NCBI GenBank assembly: GCA_036376595.1
Contig: DASVAA010000088.1
Location: 1-28,119, forward strand
DNA length: 28,119 nucleotides
DNA from: SMAG-U1939 sp036376595
Lineage (GTDB): Bacteria; Chloroflexota; Ktedonobacteria; Ktedonobacterales; JADMIN01
Direction of reading: 5' to 3'
Position numbers and translations under genes: made by a program. Position 1 is the first letter of the stretch. Every line of letters starts with the position of its first letter. The notes beneath the pieces are model-generated. The model searched no databases. It was given only the letters and a program-made list of their open reading frames with translations, and was not told where the DNA came from. This document shows positions 8,334-15,738 of this stretch, in pieces.

Positions 8334-8877
8334 GTGTTTCGCACTCCCGGCCCCAGGCGCTGACCGCGCCGGCAGCTCTGCATCCCACAACCTGATACGA
8401 GTGTAGGCCAAACTCGGAGTTGCCCGATAGATGGAGTTCCGCTCCACCAGCATCGAGGCCCGGCTTCACGGGTCGTAATTCCGACTAGCCAACTCAGATT
8501 ATATCACGGCACGGCAGGGCTTCGAGACTCCCATGTGCTGCCGCGGCCGCCCGTTCGCATCACAATCGCCTCACACCATCGCGGCTGATCGCTGCCGCGC
8601 TGTCTCCGGCTGGTCCTTGCGTGCAACTTCGCCGCGCGCCGAGTCGTACTACAGGCGACATCACGACGGAGGGCGGGCGGCGAGTGACATCGCCGCGATT
8701 CGCTCTGGAGGTTCCCAGCGACCGGCCGCACAGCAAGCAGACGGAGTGGACCTCCAGGCACTCGGCGAGTACCCCGGACCTTTTTGTCCTGCTGCTTCCG
8801 ATCATCTGCTAGAATAGGCGCGCGCACGTCCTCTGGCGATGGCGCACGTCCACTGCTCGCGAGCGGAGGTTCGTTCT
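8334..8877. other. 544-bp divergent intergenic region
   Basis: No convincing gene is seen on either strand; the open frames have no ribosome site and no recognisable family. It separates divergent genes. On the left is a minus-strand TATAAT (listed separately). On the right, TAGAAT at 8810-8815 could be the -10 for the membrane protein at 8878, but the nearest -35-like sequence (TTGTCC at 8784) is 20 bases away. Confidence 0.4.
8498..8503 (-). promoter_or_regulatory. perfect TATAAT -10 box upstream of mrp
   Basis: The minus strand reads TATAAT. The hexamer 17 bases upstream (CTCGAA) is a poor -35. Transcription from here would give a leader of about 155 bases before the ATG at 8333, or about 37 bases before the alternative ATG at 8453. 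Confidence 0.4.
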
Positions 8878-9258
8878 ATGTCGAATGCTTTCGCCGATTC
8901 CACTCACGTCGGGACCACCGGAAAGCCCAACCCTTTCGCGCTGCTGTTCCATATCGGCAAGACGTCGGCCCTCGTCGGCTCTGTGTTACAGGATGGCCGC
9001 GTGAGCTGGCTGCCCAAGACGGTCTTCTTGACCTGTATCTCGGCGCTGCTAGCGGCGATTATCTTGCCGGAGCTGGGCATTGATACTGGAATATTCTTTG
9101 CGCTGCCCGGCGTCGGCGCGGTGCTTGACGCGCTCGGCCTGCCGGTGGACGCCACCTTCGATTGGGTGGCATTCACGGTCGCCGCCTTCAACCTGCTCAG
9201 GCTCTTTCCCACCGAGATCGTCGGCGAGCATTACGATCGCCTGTTCCGCCGGCGCTAG
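8878..9258 (+). CDS. small membrane protein, function unknown
   Basis: This 126-residue protein has two hydrophobic segments (around 41-60, FLTCISALLAAIILP, and 62-82), and a shorter one near the C-terminus that ends in a basic tail (YDRLFRRR). I do not recognise a family with confidence; the layout faintly recalls small DUF1232/YkvA-like proteins. ATG 8878 was chosen for the GGAGG eight bases upstream; an in-frame ATG at 8839 lacks one. It is the first of three small plus-strand genes, followed after 81 bp by the DUF5808 gene. Nothing indicates its substrate or partner. Confidence 0.65.
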   Translation: MSNAFADSTHVGTTGKPNPFALLFHIGKTSALVGSVLQDGRVSWLPKTVFLTCISALLAAIILPELGIDTGIFFALPGVGAVLDALGLPVDATFDWVAFTVAAFNLLRLFPTEIVGEHYDRLFRRR

Positions 9259-9339
9259 GGCGCGGCACAGGCATGGAATCGTATCCCGCGTGGTGCGATC
9301 ACGGCGACGGCATCAACCATACCTGGCAGACGAATACCT

Positions 9340-9714
9340 ATGAGCGCATATCCGCTCGTTCTCTTGCTGGTCTTCGCCGCGCTGCTTGGCGCCGCTCTGA
9401 TCTTGTTTCTGCCGCCCAATCGCTCGCGGTCGCGGTCTGATTCCCCCACCGATCAGCCCTTCACCGAGCCGGTGTTCCGCGATGACGATCGGTACTGGTA
9501 TGGCGGCGTCTTCTACTACAACCCCGACGATCCCGACCCTGTTGTCCCGCGGCGCTACGGATTCGGGTGGACGGTGAACATCGGCCATCCCCTGGGCAAG
9601 CTGTTCATCGCCATCATGATTGGGATGATCCTGTTGCCGCTCGTGCTGGCGATCTTCGTCCCCGGGCTTCCCGTGAACGGCTGCCATCCATCCAACTGCC
9701 ACCTGTCACCGTAG
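9340..9714 (+). CDS. DUF5808 domain membrane protein
   Basis: This 124-residue protein has an N-terminal membrane helix (about 4-25), a soluble middle and a second helix (about 88-108). The middle carries DRYWYGGVFYYNPDDPDPVV followed by PRRYGFGWTVNIGHP, which matches the short DUF5808 motif seen in membrane proteins of Firmicutes and Chloroflexi, often alongside DUF1648/SdpI-type segments. The biochemical role is unknown. Two cysteines near the end (CHPSNC) lie after the last helix. The ribosome site is weak. The gene may be co-transcribed with the preceding membrane-protein gene. Domain match is clear by motif; no function is proposed. Confidence 0.78.
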   Translation: MSAYPLVLLLVFAALLGAALILFLPPNRSRSRSDSPTDQPFTEPVFRDDDRYWYGGVFYYNPDDPDPVVPRRYGFGWTVNIGHPLGKLFIAIMIGMILLPLVLAIFVPGLPVNGCHPSNCHLSP

Positions 9715-9742
9715 GCCGCTTTTACCCGGAAGTGGGACCATA

Positions 9743-9771
9743 TTGACGCCCGCTGCGCGCTCGGCTACACT
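9743..9771 (+). promoter_or_regulatory. sigma-70-like promoter for the zinc-ribbon gene
   Basis: TTGACG (9743-9748) and TACACT (9766-9771) are separated by exactly 17 bases. A start near 9778 would leave a leader of about 94 bases before the ATG at 9872. This is the best promoter match in the window. Confidence 0.6.
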
Positions 9772-9871
9772 CGTCGCGCTACGCCAAACTGCGTAGGGCG
9801 CGGAACGCCGTCGCCCGCACGTGGCTGGATGGGGGCGTGGCGGTCACCCGCGGTTGGACGGAGGATGCACG

Positions 9872-10129
9872 ATGATCATTTGGGGCACGCGGCGGCGCAA
9901 CAATGTGCTGGGGCAGTTGCAGTATGTTTGCCCCGGCTGCCATCAGCCGACCTTTCATGGGTTGGTGCGCTCGAAGTACTGGTTCACGCTGTTCTTCATC
10001 CCGGTCTTCCCATTCTCGACGAGCACGACGGCGCGCTGCATGAAGTGCGGTTTCCAGGAGAAGGTCAACAATAAGCAGGCCGACGAGATGATCCACCAGG
10101 GCCAGCTCGTCGCCGCGCCGCCACGGTAG
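9872..10129 (+). CDS. zinc-ribbon protein
   Basis: This 85-residue protein has two CxxC knuckles, CPGC at 20-23 and CMKC at 56-59, consistent with one zinc ribbon of the zinc_ribbon_15 type. Between them is an aromatic hydrophobic stretch (KYWFTLFFIPVFPF) that is conserved in this family and may associate with membrane. The C-terminus is short and polar. ATG 9872 follows GGAGG by seven bases; an in-frame ATG 51 bases earlier lacks a site. It has its own promoter, so it need not belong to the two membrane genes before it. A role in protein or nucleic-acid contact is possible; none is shown. Confidence 0.75.
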   Translation: MIIWGTRRRNNVLGQLQYVCPGCHQPTFHGLVRSKYWFTLFFIPVFPFSTSTTARCMKCGFQEKVNNKQADEMIHQGQLVAAPPR

Positions 10130-10157
10130 TGAGTCCTCACCCCCCGTGCCCAAGGGA

Positions 10158-10232
10158 TACGGGGAACGCGGAGGTCGCGGAGCAGCGCGGAGAACGCGGA
10201 GAGCAGAGCAACCGCAGAGGACGCAGGAGAAT
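10158..10232. repeat. 9-bp-type GCGGAGAAC / CGCAGAGGA repeat block
   Basis: The gap between the zinc-ribbon and hydrolase genes holds imperfect copies of a 9-bp unit (GAACGCGGA, CGCAGAGGA). Bases 10210-10226 are the exact reverse complement of 3888-3904 in the glycosyltransferase insertion. Bases 10187-10201 are identical to 14680-14694. Confidence 0.75.
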
Positions 10233-10275
10233 TGGGCAGGGGCACACACTTCGACTGTGTCCCGTCGCGATCACA

Positions 10276-11091
10276 TCATCCTCTGGCCTCGGCGGTAGGG
10301 TCGAGGTCGGCGCCAGGCAGGAAGAACCGCGCGATGAACTCTACGGCGTCGCGCACCTCCTGCTCGCTCACGTCGTGGCGGTGGTCGTAGAGCCTGAGCG
10401 CGAGCCGCTCTGGGTGCTCGGCGTAGGCCGGGCGCGCCTGTTCGTAGAGCCGCAACGTGCCGCCGACCGGGACGAGGTCGTCACGCTCGCCGTGCGCCAG
10501 CAGCAGCGGACGCGGGGCGAACGCGGCGATCTGCGCCGCGGCGTCGTGCGCCTCGCCGTAGGCGATCGTTTCATCCGACGGCGGCCGCAGGTTGAAGTGC
10601 TTGATGCCCAGCAGATCGGGCAGCGAGGCGCCGGCCAGCGAGGCCAAGCCCGCCACACGCGGGTCCTCGGTCGCCGCGATCAAAGCGACGATCGCCCCCA
10701 GCGAGAAGCCGCCGGCCAGCAGCGCGTCCTGGCGCACGTCAGGCTGCTCGGCGAGCGTATCGAGCGCGGTATGCACGTCCTCCACGGTGCGGCGCACCAC
10801 CTCCATCGCATAGTCGGCATGCATGTCGGTCATCCAATTGGGACCGCTGGCCGGGAAGCGCTCGCCGTGGCCCCAGGCGTCGGCCAACAGCACCACGAAG
10901 CCGCGCGCCGCGAGCTGCCGCGCGAAGGGCAGCAGCGCCGACTTCTCGGAGGCGTAGCCGTGTTGCAGGATGGCGCCGGGATGCGGGCCGGGCGCGTCGG
11001 GGCGCACCAGCAGCGCCGGCACGTCATCATGGCCGATGCTGAGCCGCTCGACATCGCGAACGGGGAGGAGAGACAACTGTTCGAGGGTCAC
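10276..11091 (-). CDS. alpha/beta hydrolase (dienelactone-hydrolase/prolyl-oligopeptidase-like)
   Basis: This 271-residue alpha/beta hydrolase shows the nucleophile elbow GGFSLGA with Ser130, the GHGER loop after DAWGHGE, Asp205 in HGERDDLVP, and a late catalytic histidine (237 or 239) in DHRHDVS. The LLVRPDAPGPHPGAILQHGY opening is typical of cytosolic dienelactone-hydrolase-like or acyl-peptidase-like esterases. No signal peptide is present. GTG 11091 is preferred: the VTLEQL segment fits the usual start of relatives, and the longer frame begins with TTG at 11160. It lies 111 bp downstream of the thioesterase gene on the same strand, so it may be the last gene of the MazG-thioesterase-hydrolase run. 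Ester or peptide substrate unknown. Confidence 0.82.
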   Translation of the reverse strand: MTLEQLSLLPVRDVERLSIGHDDVPALLVRPDAPGPHPGAILQHGYASEKSALLPFARQLAARGFVVLLADAWGHGERFPASGPNWMTDMHADYAMEVVRRTVEDVHTALDTLAEQPDVRQDALLAGGFSLGAIVALIAATEDPRVAGLASLAGASLPDLLGIKHFNLRPPSDETIAYGEAHDAAAQIAAFAPRPLLLAHGERDDLVPVGGTLRLYEQARPAYAEHPERLALRLYDHRHDVSEQEVRDAVEFIARFFLPGADLDPTAEARG

Positions 11092-11202
11092 GCGAGCGAG
11101 GTCCTTTCCGGCGCGGGGTGCGCAGAGGCTGAGCGGAGCCGTGCGCCGCGAGCAGCGCAAACTCTACTACGCTCCAGAGCCGGTCCGGGTTGGCCGCGCG
11201 GC

Positions 11203-11763
11203 TCATTCGAGGTTGAAGAAGCTCGTCAGCTCCGGGGCGCGGCTGGTCGTATCTTGCTGGTAGTCGCCCGGCACCGGCAGGAAGATGCCCTCCGCCGTCG
11301 CAATGACCGCTCCGTTCTCGTCCTGATCGTCGTCCGCGAGGCGAATCTCGCCCACCGCCTGGAGCATACGTGCCCGCGACGAGCGCACCCGCGCACCGAC
11401 GCTCAGCGGACGGCCCAGCGGCGCGGCGCGGCGATAGCGAATGTCGAGCCGGCCGGTCATCATCATGCGGCCCTCGGCCATCGCCACACGGTTGAGCGTC
11501 TCGTCGAGCAGGGTTGCCAGGATGCCGCCATGCACCACGCCGGGGAAGCCCTGGAAGCGCTCGTCGGCGGTGAACTCGGTCACCACCTCGTCGCCCTCCT
11601 GGCGAAAGACCAGGTGCAGTCCAGCGTCGTTGCGCATGCCGCAGGCGAAGCAGCGCTGGTAGGCGCTGCTATCGTTGAGCCTGTCGCGCGTGCCCTGAGA
11701 TTGCTCGCCCTCGTCGCCGTCGGTGCTGGTGGTGTCATACTGGTTCGGCTGCTCTTCGGCCAT
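11203..11763 (-). CDS. PaaI-like hotdog-fold thioesterase
   Basis: This 186-residue protein has the hotdog thioesterase signature FPGVVHGGILATLLDETL (about 74-91). The conserved HGG and the Asp/Glu position of the PaaI and 4HBT families are in it. Two cysteines upstream (RCFACGMRN) match the common YqiJ/PaaI subgroup motif C-F-x-C-G. The first 35 residues are acidic and disordered. Members hydrolyse acyl-CoA thioesters; the acyl chain is unknown. ATG 11763 has AGGAGG about 11 bases upstream. An in-frame GTG at 11790 overlaps the MazG stop by four bases (GTGA), so translational coupling is possible and would add nine residues. It probably shares a transcript with the MazG-like gene. Confidence 0.85.
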   Translation of the reverse strand: MAEEQPNQYDTTSTDGDEGEQSQGTRDRLNDSSAYQRCFACGMRNDAGLHLVFRQEGDEVVTEFTADERFQGFPGVVHGGILATLLDETLNRVAMAEGRMMMTGRLDIRYRRAAPLGRPLSVGARVRSSRARMLQAVGEIRLADDDQDENGAVIATAEGIFLPVPGDYQQDTTSRAPELTSFFNLE

Positions 11764-11786
11764 CTGCGGCGCTCCTCCTGAAATCC

Positions 11787-12254
11787 TCACCTGCTTGTCG
11801 AGTCATCTGCCGAGACAAGTGCCTGCCGCTTCTTCGCGCGCTCCTCCGCCCTCGCGACGGCGCCTGCCAGCGCCGCCGCCGCGTCTACGCCGAGGCTGTT
11901 GGCGAGCACGAGCAGCACGTAGAGCGTGTCGCCCAGCTCGTCGCCGAGAGCGGCCTGCGCTTCGCCGGATTTGAGCGGCTTGGGTCCGTATGCCTGATTG
12001 ACCGCGCGCGCCAGCTCGCCGCATTCTTCGAAGAGCCGGGCCAGGTTGGCGAGCGGCGGCCAGTAGCCGCCGAGCGCGGAGATGGTCGCGTCCACCTGCC
12101 GCTGCGCCTCTTCAAGCGTAGGTGCGTCCGGTGGACGCCCGCTGCCCATGTCCGGTGGACGCCCGCTGCCCAAGTCCGGTGCGCGCCCGCTTGCCTCTGG
12201 TGGACGCCCGCGCGCATCCGGTTCGCGGCCGGTAGGGGTGGGATCGTCCGGCAT
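11787..12254 (-). CDS. MazG-like nucleotide pyrophosphohydrolase with repetitive N-terminus
   Basis: This 155-residue protein carries an all-alpha NTP-pyrophosphatase domain (about 50-145). The helix motif LFEECGELARAVNQ and the second motif LGDELGDTLYVLLVLANSLG provide the EExxE and ExxD metal ligands of the MazG superfamily. Such enzymes hydrolyse non-canonical or excess nucleoside triphosphates to monophosphate and pyrophosphate. The N-terminal 45 residues are four copies of a GRPPD-type unit encoded by a 24-bp minisatellite. This segment is probably disordered. ATG 12254 follows GAGGAGG by six bases; the open frame continues upstream without another site. The next gene downstream is the thioesterase. 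The DDAH-like gene is divergent. Confidence 0.85.
   Translation of the reverse strand: MPDDPTPTGREPDARGRPPEASGRAPDLGSGRPPDMGSGRPPDAPTLEEAQRQVDATISALGGYWPPLANLARLFEECGELARAVNQAYGPKPLKSGEAQAALGDELGDTLYVLLVLANSLGVDAAAALAGAVARAEERAKKRQALVSADDSTSR
12127..12222. repeat. 24-bp minisatellite within mazG-like gene
   Basis: Two nearly identical 24-bp units (12127-12150 and 12151-12174, one mismatch) are followed by two diverged copies, the last with a 21-bp spacing. All periods are multiples of three, so the reading frame holds and the protein shows S-G-R-P-P-D repeats. Confidence 0.8.
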
Positions 12255-12417
12255 CGGCGCCTCCTCGTCGTGTGCCGCGCGGGGCGGTATCGCGCGATCG
12301 TCTCCCGCCGAGTGTAGCACGCGCCGCGCTTGCCGCGCCGTGATAGGCTGTGCGTACGGATTGGTTGGCGTCCGGGACGTTTGCCCCGGGTGGCAGAAAG
12401 AAAGCGGGGTTGCTGGG

Positions 12418-13290
12418 ATGGCGAGCGCAATGTTCGGCGGGCAGAACATGTACGCCCAGACGCGGCGGGTGTTGATGCGCCGGCCGGATGAAGCGTTCGC
12501 GGTCGAAGACCCCGCCGCCTGGCACTACGCGCACCGGCCCGACCTCGCCGCCGCGCAGGCCGAGCACGACGGATTGGCCGATCTGCTGCGGGCGAGCGGC
12601 GCCGAGGTGATCTACGCCGAAGAGCCGCAGCCGGGGCGCGCCGATTCCATCTTCACCTTCGACCCAGCGCTGATCACCGACGCGGGCGCGGTGCTGCTTT
12701 CGATGGGCAAGGAGCTGCGGCGCGGCGAAGAGGGCGCGATGGCCCGCGCGCTGGAGGCGGCCGGCGTCCCGGTGATCGCGCGGCTCGAAGGCGAAGCACG
12801 AGCCGAGGGCGGCGATATGCTGTGGGTGGACGAGCACATCCTGGCCGTGGGGATGGGATTTCGCACCAACGCCGAAGGTGTTGAGCAGATCACCACGCTG
12901 CTCGCGCCGATGGGCATCCTCGTCATGCCGATCCCGCTGCCGTATTACACCGGGCCGGAGGCGTGCCTGCATCTGCTCTCGCTGATCAGCATTGTGGATG
13001 CGCAGTTGGCGGTGGTTTATCTGCCGCTCCTGCCGGTGGTGTTCGTGGAGGTGCTGATGGAACGCGGCTTCACGCTGGTCGAGGTGCCCGAGGCCGAGTT
13101 CGCCACGATGGGTCCCAACGTGCTCGCCGTCGCCCCGCGCGACTGCGTCATGCTCGAAGGCAATCCCATCACCCAGGCGCGGCTGGAGGCCGCTGGCTGC
13201 CGCGTGCGCACCTACCGCGGCGACAACATCTCGCTCGCCGCTGAGGGCGGGCCAACGTGTCTCACGCGTCCCCTGCTGCGCCGCGCGTAG
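12418..13290 (+). CDS. DDAH / arginine-deiminase-like amidinotransferase family enzyme
   Basis: This 290-residue protein belongs to the guanidino-group-modifying (pentein) superfamily. Seen features are the opening FGGQNMYAQTRRVLMRRPDE, FDPALITDAGAVLLSMGK (about 81-98), the EGGD metal/substrate motif at 130-133, His185 in ACLHLLSLISIVD as the likely catalytic histidine, and Cys281 in GGPTCLTRP as the likely nucleophile. These fit dimethylarginine dimethylaminohydrolase, which yields citrulline and dimethylamine, but related enzymes act on arginine or ornithine conjugates, so the substrate is not certain. ATG 12418 was chosen; ATGs at 12430 and 12448 are in frame and no start has a clear ribosome site. 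It is divergent from the MazG-like gene and ends 6 bp before the convergent aminotransferase. Confidence 0.85.
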   Translation: MASAMFGGQNMYAQTRRVLMRRPDEAFAVEDPAAWHYAHRPDLAAAQAEHDGLADLLRASGAEVIYAEEPQPGRADSIFTFDPALITDAGAVLLSMGKELRRGEEGAMARALEAAGVPVIARLEGEARAEGGDMLWVDEHILAVGMGFRTNAEGVEQITTLLAPMGILVMPIPLPYYTGPEACLHLLSLISIVDAQLAVVYLPLLPVVFVEVLMERGFTLVEVPEAEFATMGPNVLAVAPRDCVMLEGNPITQARLEAAGCRVRTYRGDNISLAAEGGPTCLTRPLLRRA

Positions 13291-13296
13291 GAGTGC

Positions 13297-14550
13297 TTAC
13301 CCCGCGCGGCGGAGTGTCTGGATCGCCTCGGCCAGCCGGTCAATATCCTCGCGCGTGTTGTAGAAGCCGGTCGAGATGCGCGCCGCGCGCGGATTATTGA
13401 TGTAGGTGTCCACGAAGCGGATTGTGATGTTGTGCTCGGCGAGCAGGCGCTTCGTGAGGTCTTCGGGGTCGAAGCCCTCTACCTCGAAGGCGATCAGGCC
13501 AGCCATGCGATCGCGCGGCGTGACGATGCGCACGCCCGGTAGCGCGCCGAGCGTGGCGGCGGCGTAGCGCCCAAGCTGACTGATGCGCTGCGTTGCCGCG
13601 GGTAGCCCCACGTCGTCGCGGATCCAGCGTGTCGCGGCGAGTTGGCCCGCCAGCAGCGGCAGGCTCATGCTGCCCACGTCGAAGCGCCCCGTCCCCGCGC
13701 GCAGCTCATAGGTCGCGCCGAGGTAGTCGAGCGTGCCAAAGACCATCCCGAACGGACCGGCGAAGGTCTGCTCCAGCGCGTCCAGGCTCTCGGCGCGCGC
13801 GTAGAAGACGCCGGTTCCCTCCGGCCCGCACATCCACTTCTGGCCCGGCATCGCATAGTAGTCCACCCCCAGCGCGTGCAGATCGAGCGGGATCTGGCCG
13901 TAGGACTGCGCGGCGTCGGCCAGCACCCGCACGCCATGTCCATGCGCCATCGCCGAAATCTCCGCCAGCGGCAGCACCGCGCCAGTCGTGTAGGGGATGT
14001 GCGAGAGTACGATCAGCCGCGTGCGCGGCGTGATCTGGCGCTCGATGGCGGCGACGATCTCCTCCGCAGGCCCGCCACCGAGGCCGATATCGGCGACGCG
14101 CGTCACCACCTGGTAGCGGCGCCGCGCCAGAAAGCTCGGCAGCAGGCCGCTGGGATGCTCGATGTTGGTAACCACGATCTCGTCGCCCGGCTGCCACGAG
14201 AGGCCGGCCAGCGCGATGTTCATGCCGTCGGTGGTGTGGCGGGTGAGCGCCAGCTCCTCCGCGTCGCAGCCGAGGACGCTGGCAACGGTCGCTTTCACCC
14301 CGCTCACCGCCTCCGCCATCGCGGGATAGTGGGTAGGGCCGATGCGGCCGTGCGCCAGCTCGGTATCGAACGCTTCGCGGACCGCCGCCACCGCCCTCCG
14401 CGGTAGAGGGCCGCAGGTGCCGGTGTTGAGGTAGACGGTGTCGCGCACCGCCGGTACCTCGTCGCGGATCGTCTCGATACGGTCGTCGAGCGCGAATGTG
14501 CGCGGCGCGCTGCTGTCGAGCGCCTGGTCGTCGCCGAAGGAATCTGCCAT
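13297..14550 (-). CDS. class V aminotransferase (cysteine-desulfurase-like fold)
   Basis: This 417-residue PLP enzyme of fold type I, class V, has VYLNTGTCGPLP near the N-terminus, LTRHTTDGMNIALAG (phosphate-cup side), the LADAAQSYGQ aspartate, and the Schiff-base lysine in MPGQKWMCGPEGTG. The ending with RISTGFYNTREDID is typical of isopenicillin-N-epimerase-like and SufS/EgtE-like proteins. Desulfurases carry an extra cysteine on a flexible loop before the C-terminal domain; I see none in that position, so an epimerase or aminotransferase role is as likely as desulfuration. ATG 14550 was chosen because family homology starts soon after; the frame is open far upstream through repeat DNA. It is convergent with the DDAH-like gene and no terminator is visible. 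Confidence 0.83.
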   Translation of the reverse strand: MADSFGDDQALDSSAPRTFALDDRIETIRDEVPAVRDTVYLNTGTCGPLPRRAVAAVREAFDTELAHGRIGPTHYPAMAEAVSGVKATVASVLGCDAEELALTRHTTDGMNIALAGLSWQPGDEIVVTNIEHPSGLLPSFLARRRYQVVTRVADIGLGGGPAEEIVAAIERQITPRTRLIVLSHIPYTTGAVLPLAEISAMAHGHGVRVLADAAQSYGQIPLDLHALGVDYYAMPGQKWMCGPEGTGVFYARAESLDALEQTFAGPFGMVFGTLDYLGATYELRAGTGRFDVGSMSLPLLAGQLAATRWIRDDVGLPAATQRISQLGRYAAATLGALPGVRIVTPRDRMAGLIAFEVEGFDPEDLTKRLLAEHNITIRFVDTYINNPRAARISTGFYNTREDIDRLAEAIQTLRRAG

Positions 14551-14654
14551 CGCTACTCTGCCCCGCAGCTCTACACTACCACGCGCCAAACTTCCACGCC
14601 GGGAGGCGCGCGGGGCGGTGTGGCCCGCCATAAAGGAGTGTAGCATGGCCGAGG

Positions 14655-14762
14655 GAAGCGCCGAGAACGCGAAGGATACGCGGAGAACGCGGAGAAGGGA
14701 GACGGAAAACGCGAAGGACGCGAAGGCAAGAGAGAAGGAACAACCGCCGAGGATGCCGAGGC
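14655..14762. repeat. 9-bp-type GAACGCGAAG / GCGGAGAAC repeat block
   Basis: Imperfect copies of the unit GAACGCGGA/GGACGCGAA run through this stretch. Bases 14680-14694 are identical to 10187-10201. The block shares style and sequence with the elements at 10158-10232 and, in reverse orientation, 3838-3905. Confidence 0.7.
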
Positions 14763-14831
14763 ACTGCCAGGAGCGGGCGCACCGGGTGGGCCGTCCGGCT
14801 CGCTCCGTAACGACGCCTCGTACTAGGTCAT

Positions 14832-14843
14832 GATTCGCGAATC
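14832..14843. promoter_or_regulatory. 12-bp perfect palindrome GATTCGCGAATC
   Basis: This palindrome lies 40 bases upstream of the lipoprotein ATG and could be an operator for a dimeric regulator. No regulator gene adjoins it and no clear promoter hexamers flank it. Confidence 0.35.
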
Positions 14844-14882
14844 GCAATCGACAGACACATAAGCAGCACATGGAGGCGTATC

Positions 14883-15404
14883 ATGACTCGCATCCGAGCC
14901 ACGCTCTTCGGACTCATCGCGTTGGCGGCGCTCGTCGCTGCCGGCTGCGGCGCGCAAGCTTCACCGTACGGCTCGTCGGGCGGCACATCAGGTGGCACAA
15001 CCGGGGGTACGTCGGGCAGCGCGGCGCACGTTGGCACGCACAGTGCCACCGTCGGCGGCAAGAGCGTGACGGTGCTGGCGAACAGCCAGGGCATGACGCT
15101 CTACTACTTCGATTCCGATACCACCAGCTCGGTTGCGTGCAGCAGCGGCTGCACCAGCACCTGGCCGGCGATGCTCAGCTCCGGCACGCCCGTCGCCGAT
15201 GGCTCGCTCTCCGGCACGCTCAGCGTGATCTCCTCCTCCAACGGCACCCAGGTCACCTACAATGGCCATCCGCTCTATACCTACTCCGGCGACACGGCCG
15301 CCGGCCAGGCGAACGGCGACGGCATCATGGGCAAGTGGCACGCGGCGACGCCCAACGTGGCACAGAACACCAACACCGGCAGCGGCGGTGGCTACGGCTA
15401 CTAA
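14883..15404 (+). CDS. Lipoprotein_15-type secreted lipoprotein
   Basis: This 173-residue protein has a lipoprotein signal peptide: MTR, a hydrophobic stretch, then the lipobox AAGC with Cys22 as the lipidation site. A G/S/T-rich linker with GGT repeats follows. Two copies of the repeat typified by LYYFDSD...CSSGCTSTWPAML and YNGHPLYTYSGDTAAGQANG match the 'secreted repeat of unknown function' (Lipoprotein_15, DUF-like) family. Proteins of this family are surface-exposed and of unknown role; some occur in electron-transfer or redox contexts, but nothing here shows it. Cys-rich CSSGC may form a disulfide. The ATG has GGAGG six bases upstream. The next gene (DUF2905) begins 88 bases later on the same strand. 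Confidence 0.85.
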   Translation: MTRIRATLFGLIALAALVAAGCGAQASPYGSSGGTSGGTTGGTSGSAAHVGTHSATVGGKSVTVLANSQGMTLYYFDSDTTSSVACSSGCTSTWPAMLSSGTPVADGSLSGTLSVISSSNGTQVTYNGHPLYTYSGDTAAGQANGDGIMGKWHAATPNVAQNTNTGSGGGYGY

Positions 15405-15491
15405 CCACCAGCCGCACATCCTATTCCTGGCGCGGCGTCGCTATCATCAGGACAAGGATGTCCCGATGTGGTGTGGTCTGAGGGCGAAGTC

Positions 15492-15728
15492 GTGCCGAAT
15501 CTGAGTGACCTGGAGAAGGTGCTGCTGCTGATCGGCGGCGTGATCGTGGTGCTGGGCGCGCTGCTGCTGGTGCTGGGGCGCGTGCCGTACCTGGGGCGGC
15601 TCCCCGGCGATATCGCGGTGCGCCGGGGCAACACGTCATTTTACTTCCCGCTTGTCACATGCCTCGTGCTGAGCGTGATCCTGACGGTGGTCGTCAACAT
15701 CATCCTCCTGCTAATGCGCCGCAAATAG
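15492..15728 (+). CDS. DUF2905 family small membrane protein
   Basis: This roughly 78-residue protein has two membrane helices separated by the family signature VPYLGRLPGDIAVRRG, followed by FYFPLVTCLVLSVILTVVVN. DUF2905 proteins are widespread, small and uncharacterised inner-membrane proteins. GTG 15492 was chosen because GAGGG lies eight bases upstream and relatives begin just before the first helix; a GTG at 15468 in frame would add eight residues. It ends 10 bp before the convergent anti-sigma gene. Function unknown. Confidence 0.82.
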   Translation: MPNLSDLEKVLLLIGGVIVVLGALLLVLGRVPYLGRLPGDIAVRRGNTSFYFPLVTCLVLSVILTVVVNIILLLMRRK

Positions 15729-15738
15729 CCATGGTGCC

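Larger units (their letters stand above)
14551..14882. other. intergenic region with repeats and a palindrome
   Basis: No gene was found between the aminotransferase and the lipoprotein. The middle holds a 9-bp-type repeat block, and the right part a 12-bp palindrome; both are listed separately. A minus-strand TACACT at 14642-14637 could be the -10 of the aminotransferase gene (leader about 80 bases), without a clear -35. Confidence 0.5.

Noticed and set aside
7179..8363. Plus-strand open frame of 394 codons opposite mrp
   Set aside because: H/R/D-rich translation with no family resemblance, fully antisense to a protein with intact Walker motifs.
10129..11781. Plus-strand open frame of 550 codons
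   Set aside because: It lies antisense to the alpha/beta hydrolase and thioesterase, both with clear motifs. Long antisense frames are expected at this GC content.
12127..12222. CRISPR-like array
   Set aside because: Units are contiguous 24-bp repeats without spacers and encode protein repeats.
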